7,302 nucleotides of DNA from Candidatus Nitrosopumilus sp. (GTDB lineage Archaea; Thermoproteota; Nitrososphaeria; Nitrososphaerales; Nitrosopumilaceae). Positions 1 to 3,619 of the stretch are shown here, one piece after another (the stretch's first letter is position 1; each line of letters begins with the position of its first letter). The stretch spans positions 1 through 7,302 of the forward strand of contig JAOUAY010000054.1 in NCBI GenBank assembly GCA_029860565.1. Direction: 5' to 3'. The position numbers and the translations under genes were made by a program. The notes under the pieces are model-generated. The model worked only from the letters and a program-made list of their open reading frames with translations. It was not told the origin of the DNA and did no database searches.

Positions 1-326
1 TCATCATCAAATTCATTAATTGAGATTCCCTCAGGTAATCCAGATTTTACCAAATTTAGAATTTTTTTATCAGTTAGAATTTTTGGAAATGGTTTTGATT
101 TTTGCTCACATATGGTAAACAATGAAGAAATGATTTTTAGAATAGATTTAGAATTATGTAAAACTACAAGTTCCATTGGTTTTGATAAATCAAGAGTGTT
201 TAGTCTTTCATTGATCGCTGAATCATCCAAAACGTTACCCTCAGAATCAATTTTTTGTTCTAAATTTTCGGCCTTTATATCCAAAACAACGTCTGTAATA
301 CCATAATTTAACCAGATTTCAGGCAT
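1..326 (-). CDS. Unrecognised protein, 5' part only (runs off left edge)
   Basis: An open frame reads leftward from ATG at 326-324 for 108 codons without a stop and leaves the window, so the C-terminus is missing. The protein begins MPEIWLNYGITDVVLDIKAE and contains a hydrophobic helix-like stretch (about residues 58-72, VLHNSKSILKIISSLF) followed by Lys-rich sequence. No signal peptide, membrane segment or catalytic motif is evident. The opening 'WLNYG-x-TDVVLDI-x-AENL' faintly recalls the N-terminus of LarA/DUF2088-type proteins, but the rest does not follow that family, so I assign no function. It is divergent from pyrE with 50 bp between the two start codons. An AT-rich box at 347-355, read on this strand as ATTTATTTT, lies 21-29 bp upstream of the ATG, as expected for a leaderless archaeal mRNA. 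The uninterrupted frame and plausible promoter make the gene call fairly safe. The plus-strand frame covering 112-306 is its antisense shadow. Confidence 0.72.
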   Translation of the reverse strand, partial: MPEIWLNYGITDVVLDIKAENLEQKIDSEGNVLDDSAINERLNTLDLSKPMELVVLHNSKSILKIISSLFTICEQKSKPFPKILTDKKILNLVKSGLPEGISINEFDD

Positions 327-346
327 AATTATTACTCAACACAAAA

Positions 347-355
347 CAAAATAAA
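347..355. promoter_or_regulatory. Candidate TATA-like box shared by two divergent genes
   Basis: The AT-rich string AAAATAAAT sits midway in the 50-bp spacer between the divergent start codons at 326 (minus) and 377 (plus). Its distance is 21-29 bp to the minus start and 22-30 bp to pyrE, which suits TBP positioning for two leaderless transcripts. The minus-strand reading ATTTATTTT is the better match to the archaeal TATA consensus. This rests on position and base composition only. Confidence 0.35.
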
Positions 356-376
356 TCCAGTGTAGTTAATTTTTGT

Positions 377-982
377 ATGGAATTTGTAAAAGAGTTTGCA
401 ACATTTTTGAACCAAAATGGCATTATAAAATTTGGCGACTTTACACTGGCTAGTGGAAAAAAGAGTTCATACTATGTAGATTTAAGATTAGTTCCAAGCT
501 ATCCCATTGAATTTAGAAAAATGGTAAAATATCTTGAAAATGAGATTACTCAAGATATAGGACTAGATAATTTTGATTCAATTGTTTCAGTACCTACAGG
601 AGGTTTGGTAATTGCTTCAGCACTAGCAATTGAAACGGTCAAACCTCTAATCTATGTTAGAAGCAAACCAAAAGATTACGGGACATCAAAATTAGTGGAA
701 GGGAAAATCCATGATGGTATGAATGTGGTTATGATAGATGATGTTGCTACAACTGGAGGTTCAGTTGTAAACGCAATAAAATCACTGAAAGAGGCAAATG
801 TTTCCGTAAAAGACGCATATGTAATTGTTAATAGAATGGAAGGAGCTGATGAAGCATTACTAGAATTAGGAGTAAAAATGCATTCAATTCTAAATATTTT
901 ACAAATCACAGAGGCTTTGTATGAACAAAATCTTGTAGATAAAAGTATTTTAGAAAAAGTGAAAAATCAAATTAGCAAATAA
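377..982 (+). CDS. pyrE: Orotate phosphoribosyltransferase
   Basis: A 201-residue cytosolic enzyme that transfers the phosphoribosyl group of PRPP to orotate, giving OMP, the penultimate step of de novo UMP synthesis. The type I PRPP-binding signature VVMIDDVATTGGSV is at residues 117-130, with the two acidic residues D121-D122. The N-terminal segment TLASGKKSSYYVD (23-35) and the strand-loop SIVSVPTGG (68-76) are typical of this family. The flexible catalytic loop is seen as RSKPKDYGTSKLVEG (95-109). The length matches short archaeal and bacterial OPRTases, and no fused OMP decarboxylase domain is present. The ATG at 377 is the first in-frame start and begins directly with the family's N-terminal helix. 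There is no Shine-Dalgarno sequence; an AT-rich box 22-30 bp upstream suggests leaderless transcription. No partner gene of the pyr pathway follows, since about 320 bp of noncoding DNA lies downstream. Confidence 0.95.
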   Translation: MEFVKEFATFLNQNGIIKFGDFTLASGKKSSYYVDLRLVPSYPIEFRKMVKYLENEITQDIGLDNFDSIVSVPTGGLVIASALAIETVKPLIYVRSKPKDYGTSKLVEGKIHDGMNVVMIDDVATTGGSVVNAIKSLKEANVSVKDAYVIVNRMEGADEALLELGVKMHSILNILQITEALYEQNLVDKSILEKVKNQISK

Positions 983-1047
983 GTTTTGGCGGCTCAGACA
1001 AATGCCTTCCAATCATCAATTCAGATATAACTCTGATTCTTCATTGC

Positions 1048-1070
1048 AGCCAAATAATTTTGAATTGGCT
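1048..1070 (+). terminator. Weak hairpin downstream of pyrE
   Basis: Six-base arms AGCCAA and TTGGCT pair perfectly around an 11-nt loop, starting 66 nt beyond the pyrE stop codon, followed by CATTTTA. Archaeal termination depends mainly on T-runs and none is adjacent, so a role in termination is only a possibility. Confidence 0.22.
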
Positions 1071-1094
1071 CATTTTAAAACTAATGGGAGATAA

Positions 1095-1111
1095 TGGGCC
1101 CGAAGGGCTTC
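1095..1111 (-). repeat. 17-bp duplicate of a tRNA 3' end (candidate att site, distal copy)
   Basis: The plus-strand string TGGGCCCGAAGGGCTTC is identical to 2669-2685, the 3' end of the tRNA(CAU) gene. On the minus strand it reads GAAGCCCTTCGGGCCCA, which covers part of the T-loop, the 3' strand of the T-stem, the 3' strand of the acceptor stem and discriminator A73. Homology stops abruptly on both sides: at 1112 the copy has A where the tRNA has G, and at 1094 A where the tRNA flank has G. T-loop to 3' end is the segment that tyrosine-recombinase elements commonly duplicate on integration. The rest of the tRNA is absent, so this is not a second gene. Confidence 0.7.
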
Positions 1112-1304
1112 AAAGTATTTTATCTTTAAATCCAGACCCAATTCAAATTTCATAATAAATTTCCAAGAAAGGATTTTTGATTCTTGATATTCCTACATTA
1201 ATCCAAATTTCATTAGATTTTGGATCTTATATGATATATTTTCCAGCTTAACCTCCTCTTGGTATCTGGATCTTTCTATTTTTTTGAGCCCTAGCAGATA
1301 TTTT

Positions 1305-2252
1305 CTATTCTGACTCAATGTTTAGCTGAATCCATAAGGGTAAATGGTCTGATATCTGGTAGGTAAATTTGCACTTTGTCATTGTTGGATACTTTGATTT
1401 TGGATATAGTGGCAAAAAGCTGTTGTGGTAAAAATCAACTGCCCCTCCTCCTTCAATCTGGTGTGCGTTTTCCTCACAATAGAAAATTTGGTCATATCTT
1501 TTGTCTTTCTTTAAGCTAGTTCCATGGTTCCCTAGAATCTTTTTGTGAGTCTTTAATCCATGTTTTGTAATTGCATTGTATAATAAATCATTGATTTTTG
1601 GAATATTAAAATCTCCTAAAACAATAATGTCTTTGTCTTTTACATGCAAAGAGTTTCTTCTCTCTTCAATCCAATCTGCAAGCTTGTCTAGTGCCTCTCT
1701 ACGCTCTTCTTTTTTCTCTGCTTCAGTCTTCGTTTTTTCTCCCCATCTGAGATGCACTGCTAATAAGATAAAATCAAACATTCCTGCCTTAAATGAAACA
1801 AGATATGGACTGCGCCACCATGTCAGTGTTGGTAACCACTCATCTTTTTCTTCATCATATTCTCGTATAGGATCTGCCTCAGCTGCAAGACCAGTAAACT
1901 CTATGACTCTCCCATCATACAGATATCCTATTCTCTCACTATTTCCTTTCTGGTCCATGTTGACATCTGAATAAATAACTTTCCAGTAGGGGCCCAAAAT
2001 CTTCATTACTCTTTCTAAATCTTTAGTATTTTCAGTTAGTTCGGTAATTGCAATAATTTCAAAACGTGACAGAATTTCAGCAACATAATGAATTGATATA
2101 GATTTTCTATTTCCCGCAAAGTTCCGAATGTTCCATGTGGCGATTTTTATTGTTTTATCTAGCTGGGAGTCTGGAATTTTTTCTTTTTCCAGTCTTTTCT
2201 TTAATTCCTTGATTCCTTTTTTTGTTGTGGCATCAACTTTTCCATGATCCAT
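1305..2252 (-). CDS. Endonuclease/exonuclease/phosphatase (DNase I-like) family protein
   Basis: A 315-residue protein with the full EEP catalytic set, numbered from ATG 2252. IATWNIRNF has N42 in the first strand, ITELTEN has the metal-binding E71, LLAVHLRWG has H167, VLGDFN has D214 and N216, and SDHLPLW has D302 and H303. Such enzymes hydrolyse phosphodiester or phosphomonoester bonds with Mg2+; the substrate (DNA, RNA or a small phosphoester) cannot be told from sequence. The WNIRNF signature and the RSPYLVSF strand recall the DNase I-like nuclease branch. The N-terminal 30 residues are a charged, probably helical KELKKRLEKEK extension. There is no signal peptide or membrane segment, so the protein is probably cytosolic. 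ATG 2252 is preferred because a TATA-like ACATATTTTA at 2275-2284 lies 23-32 bp upstream. The frame is open to a TTG at 2300, which would add 16 residues. It is the only complete gene between the two tRNA 3'-end repeats. Confidence 0.82.
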   Translation of the reverse strand: MDHGKVDATTKKGIKELKKRLEKEKIPDSQLDKTIKIATWNIRNFAGNRKSISIHYVAEILSRFEIIAITELTENTKDLERVMKILGPYWKVIYSDVNMDQKGNSERIGYLYDGRVIEFTGLAAEADPIREYDEEKDEWLPTLTWWRSPYLVSFKAGMFDFILLAVHLRWGEKTKTEAEKKEERREALDKLADWIEERRNSLHVKDKDIIVLGDFNIPKINDLLYNAITKHGLKTHKKILGNHGTSLKKDKRYDQIFYCEENAHQIEGGGAVDFYHNSFLPLYPKSKYPTMTKCKFTYQISDHLPLWIQLNIESE

Positions 2253-2274
2253 AATATAGAATCCATAAAATGAT

Positions 2275-2284
2275 ACTAAAATAT
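2275..2284 (-). promoter_or_regulatory. TATA-like box of the EEP nuclease gene
   Basis: On the minus strand this reads ACATATTTTA. It lies 23-32 bp before ATG 2252, the spacing expected for a leaderless archaeal transcript. It falls inside the codons that would be used if TTG 2300 were the start, and so argues for the ATG. Confidence 0.35.
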
Positions 2285-2400
2285 GTCTAATTGCACTCAA
2301 ATTATTCTTCTAATTTAAGAAAATGAATTTTTCCAAAAAAATCAATTGTAATTATGATTCCTTGATTTGATATTACAGATCTGGTCATATGCGAATCTCC

Positions 2401-2441
2401 GTAGAATTTCAGAATCCCTTACAGAATCTACAAAATTCTGA
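2401..2441. repeat. Overlapping, mutually exclusive inverted repeats
   Basis: TCAGAAT (2409-2415) is the exact inverse of ATTCTGA (2435-2441). GTAGA (2401-2405) is the inverse of TCTAC (2427-2431), extendable by two pairs with one bulged A. CAGAATC also occurs twice directly (2410-2416 and 2422-2428). The two hairpins share bases and cannot form together. No function is implied; protein-binding half-sites or a decayed repeat are both possible. Confidence 0.25.
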
Positions 2442-2655
2442 TATGCCTATTCATCTTTCTCAGAAACTACGTTTAATTTCACAATATGGGTACAATTTGA
2501 GATCTGGTAAGAGCTTAAAATGATATGGGTCCACTATACTCCGAGCTTTGAACACAAAAAAAATTCAAATTAATTACAAAGTTATCTGATCATTTTAGAA
2601 ATTCTAATAATAATTTCAAATTTTAATCACAAAAATTAATGGAATTATTTTAGTG

Positions 2656-2662
2656 CAAAAAT
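2656..2662 (-). terminator. Oligo-T run just past tRNA(CAU)
   Basis: Plus-strand CAAAAAT reads ATTTTTG on the minus strand, starting about 7 nt after the discriminator base. A T5 tract at this distance is a plausible archaeal tRNA terminator. A second T5 lies further downstream near 2633-2637. Confidence 0.35.
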
Positions 2663-2668
2663 GATCCG

Positions 2669-2685
2669 TGGGCCCGAAGGGCTTC
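2669..2685 (-). repeat. 17-bp direct repeat, tRNA-borne copy (candidate att site)
   Basis: This is the 3' end of tRNA(CAU), from T-loop base 57 to discriminator A73, and is identical to 1095-1111 in the same orientation. It is the copy that keeps the tRNA gene intact. Confidence 0.7.
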
Positions 2686-2742
2686 GATCCCTTGGCTCAC
2701 CGGTTATGAGCCGGTTACTCTACCAAGCTGAGTTACGGGCCC
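2669..2742 (-). tRNA. tRNA with anticodon CAU (elongator Met or Ile2)
   Basis: A full cloverleaf folds on the minus strand. It has acceptor GGGCCCG/CGGGCCC (7 GC pairs), D-stem ACTC/GAGT, anticodon stem ACCGG/CCGGT with loop CTCATAA (anticodon CAT), variable GAGCC, T-stem AAGGG/CCCTT, and discriminator A. No CCA is encoded and there is no intron. It is not the initiator, since pair 1-72 is G-C rather than A-U and the anticodon stem lacks the three consecutive G-C pairs at 29-31/39-41. CAU is therefore read either as methionine or, after agmatidine modification of C34 by TiaS, as isoleucine AUA; sequence alone does not settle this. The T-loop is ATCGAAG, with A at position 54 instead of the usual U. 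It lies 41 bp downstream of the CADD-like gene on the same strand, with its own TATA-like box at 2768-2775. Confidence 0.93.
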
Positions 2743-2767
2743 TAAACAAATGAACTTTTTCTCAGGT

Positions 2768-2775
2768 TTAAAATG
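2768..2775 (-). promoter_or_regulatory. TATA-like box of tRNA(CAU)
   Basis: The minus strand reads ATTTTAAA about 26-33 bp before the tRNA 5' end, in the short spacer after the upstream CADD-like gene. The spacing fits an archaeal tRNA promoter, so the tRNA need not be cotranscribed with that gene. Confidence 0.4.
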
Positions 2776-2783
2776 TTATGAGA

Positions 2784-3416
2784 TTAACAATATTCTTCAT
2801 AACAACTATCAAGCAACAAGTTTTGTGCAGAGATAGATTTGTCTGCAATTTCAATCAAGTTGTTTGAATCAACTGAAGATTTCTCAAGTATATTTCTCCA
2901 TGATGCAGCATGTCTGATGTCAGCTTCAGTATGAAGTTTAAAGTATTCTGTAGCTTCATTACTTGTTATTCCATAGAATTCGGCCAATCCGTCAAGTTTA
3001 GTTTGACTAATTTTAGGAATTTCTTTTTCAAAGGCATACATTGCACAAGCGCCACCATCAAAAGTATCCATTAATTTATTCAAATCAGAAACTGCCTTAC
3101 GAGTTTTAGTTGTACCAGAATATGAAATTAGTTCATCCTCAGATATTCCAAGTTCCCCAGCAAAAGTAATCCATGGTTTGATATGATCAGATTCTTCTTG
3201 TTGATTTTCAACTAATTCACGAATTGCTGTATCAGGCGACTTTTCAATAATAGGGGTCATAAAAGAAGGAACTGCCTTCACGAGTTGAAAATATTCTTTA
3301 GAATAACCTGCCAAAGATTCCTGTGTTAATTTTCCATCAGACCACATCTGGTAGAATGGATGTTTAAGTAAACTTCTTTCTTCAATCATTTCATCAATTT
3401 TTTTTATTATATTCAT
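2784..3416 (-). CDS. TenA/PqqC-like (heme-oxygenase fold) protein, CADD-type
   Basis: A 210-residue, all-helical, presumably cytosolic protein of the heme-oxygenase-like dimetal superfamily. Aligned from memory to Chlamydia CADD (CT610), it keeps the dimetal ligands: E74 and H78 (QQEESDH), E130 (MYAFE), and H162, D166 and H169 (LHTEADIRHA). The spacing of the last three and of E130 to K140 equals that of CADD E142 to K152. Y22 in HPFYQMW aligns with CADD Y27, the tyrosine consumed as the source of p-aminobenzoate, and K140 aligns with K152, the proposed amino donor. It has a 3-residue gap between E74 and H78 relative to CADD. The CADD/NE1434 branch makes pABA for folate-type cofactors; thiaminase (TenA) and PqqC are the alternatives, but they lack this metal set. 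The ATG at 3416 has a TATA-like box 21-31 bp upstream. The gene is divergent from tRNA-Glu and followed by tRNA(CAU). Confidence 0.88.
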   Translation of the reverse strand: MNIIKKIDEMIEERSLLKHPFYQMWSDGKLTQESLAGYSKEYFQLVKAVPSFMTPIIEKSPDTAIRELVENQQEESDHIKPWITFAGELGISEDELISYSGTTKTRKAVSDLNKLMDTFDGGACAMYAFEKEIPKISQTKLDGLAEFYGITSNEATEYFKLHTEADIRHAASWRNILEKSSVDSNNLIEIADKSISAQNLLLDSCYEEYC

Positions 3417-3436
3417 AATCCATCATCAAAATTGCC

Positions 3437-3447
3437 AATAAAAAAAT
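3437..3447 (-). promoter_or_regulatory. TATA-like box of the CADD-like gene
   Basis: The minus strand reads ATTTTTTTATT at 21-31 bp upstream of ATG 3416, with no Shine-Dalgarno sequence between, consistent with a leaderless or near-leaderless transcript. Confidence 0.4.
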
Positions 3448-3465
3448 CTTTGTGGTTTACAAAAG

Positions 3466-3474
3466 ATTTTATGG
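3466..3474 (+). promoter_or_regulatory. TATA-like box of tRNA-Glu
   Basis: ATTTTATGG lies 23-31 bp before the tRNA 5' end at 3497, in the 80-bp spacer shared with the divergent CADD-like gene. The call rests on spacing and AT content. Confidence 0.33.
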
Positions 3475-3496
3475 TCAAAACACTGAACTTTCATGG

Positions 3497-3590
3497 GTTC
3501 CAGTGGTGTAGACCGGTCAAGCATTTTGCCCTTTCAAGGCAAAGATCCCGGGTTCAAAATCATTCGATGAAAGTCCCGGCTGGAGCACCA
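3497..3590 (+). tRNA. tRNA-Glu (UUC) with a T-loop intron
   Basis: The cloverleaf is acceptor GTTCCAG/CTGGAGC (one U-G pair at 2-71), D-stem GTGT/GCAT with an 11-nt loop, and anticodon stem TTGCC/GGCAA with loop CTTTCAA (anticodon TTC, Glu). The variable region is AGATC and the T-stem CCGGG/CCCGG. Discriminator A73 and a genome-encoded CCA (3588-3590) complete the gene. The anticodon loop is uninterrupted, but the T-loop is 22 nt instead of 7 because of a 15-nt intron at 3559-3573; removing it leaves the canonical loop TTCAAAT. Mature length is 79 nt including CCA. A gene finder that does not model non-canonical introns would probably miss this gene or call it a pseudogene. Confidence 0.93.
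3559..3573 (+). other. 15-nt tRNA intron at position 59/60 (bulge-helix-bulge)
   Basis: Inside the T-loop, exon bases TTCA (3553-3556) pair with intron bases TGAA (3568-3571), giving the 4-bp central helix. A 3-nt bulge AAA (3557-3559) lies on the 5' side and a 3-nt bulge AGT (3572-3574) on the 3' side. A 2-bp inner helix TC/GA closes an ATTC loop, and the T-stem CCGGG/CCCGG is the outer helix. Cutting after the second base of each bulge, as archaeal splicing endonuclease does, removes 3559-3573 and restores TTCAAAT. The fold is read directly; splicing is inferred. Confidence 0.85.
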
Positions 3591-3593
3591 AGA

Positions 3594-3601
3594 TTTATTT
3601 A
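3594..3601 (+). promoter_or_regulatory. TATA-like box of the polyprenyl synthase gene
   Basis: TTTATTTA lies between the tRNA-Glu 3' end (3590) and the synthase frame. A start of transcription about 27 bp after its centre would fall near 3624, which is inside the open frame beginning at TTG 3618 and 9 nt before the next in-frame TTG at 3633. Confidence 0.35.
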
Positions 3602-3613
3602 CTTATGGTAAAG

Positions 3614-3619
3614 TTTTTT
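3614..3619 (+). terminator. T6 run after tRNA-Glu
   Basis: Six consecutive T begin 24 nt past the encoded CCA of tRNA-Glu. This is the only long T-run there and is a plausible archaeal terminator for the tRNA. It overlaps the first possible start codon (TTG 3618) of the next gene. Confidence 0.35.

Larger units (their letters stand above)
983..1304. other. Noncoding gap between pyrE and the EEP nuclease gene
   Basis: About 320 bp with no convincing frame on either strand. Three things are visible. First, an inverted repeat AGCCAA (1048-1053) / TTGGCT (1065-1070) with an 11-nt AT-rich loop lies 66 bp past the pyrE stop. Second, a 17-bp copy of a tRNA 3' end lies at 1095-1111. Third, the remainder (1112-1304) is AT-rich, with a T7 run at 1279-1285 on the plus strand that could end pyrE read-through. 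A short word CAAATTTCAT occurs twice, near 1144 and 1204. Both flanking genes end here (convergent). Confidence 0.6.
2253..2668. other. AT-rich noncoding stretch between EEP gene and tRNA(CAU)
   Basis: About 415 bp without a convincing gene. A 28-residue minus-strand frame (2388-2302) with a GGAG motif just ahead of its ATG is the only candidate and is too short to support. Short repeated words are present: AGATCTGGT at 2377-2385 and 2500-2508, ATATGGGT near 2484 and 2523, and overlapping inverted repeats at 2401-2441. The part nearest the tRNA (2551-2668) is extremely AT-rich with several A-runs, which read as T-runs downstream of the minus-strand tRNA. It lies within the suspected integrated segment. 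Confidence 0.55.
1095..2685. mobile_element. Putative tRNA-integrated element remnant (nuclease cargo, no integrase)
   Basis: The interval is bounded by two direct 17-bp copies of the 3' end of tRNA(CAU): 2669-2685 inside the intact tRNA and 1095-1111 on the far side, with a period of 1574 bp. The element would lie downstream of the tRNA 3' end, as in SSV-like or ICE-like integrations where the tRNA is reconstituted at one border. The only gene inside is the EEP nuclease. The rest is AT-rich noncoding DNA with short inverted repeats. No integrase, replication gene or partition gene is present, so if this is an element it is a decayed one, a satellite mobilised in trans, or what remained after internal deletion. 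The boundaries are seen directly; the mobility is inferred. Confidence 0.42.

Noticed and set aside
112..306. 64-codon plus-strand frame at the left edge
   Set aside because: It is the antisense shadow of the longer minus-strand frame that starts at 326 and has its own promoter-like box.
1095..1111. Could the 17-bp repeat be just a rho-independent-like hairpin (GCCC-GAA-GGGC)?
   Set aside because: The internal hairpin is only 4 bp with no T-run, while identity to the tRNA 3' end spans all 17 bases including the discriminator. The tRNA-derived reading explains more, though the hairpin remains the fallback.
1576..1974. 132-codon plus-strand frame opposite the EEP gene
   Set aside because: It is antisense to a gene with complete catalytic motifs; its Ser-rich composition is typical of a shadow frame.
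2302..2388. 28-codon minus-strand frame with GGAG ahead of its ATG, ending 2 bp before the TTG extension of the EEP gene
   Set aside because: Too short, no recognisable content, and a stop codon lies just upstream in frame; frames of this size arise by chance. It would be worth a look only if conserved.
2519..2556. Minus-strand string resembling a tRNA D-arm (GTATAGTGG ... ATCATTTT) preceded by GTTCAAA
   Set aside because: No acceptor, anticodon or T-stem can be paired around it, so a tRNA relic is not supported.
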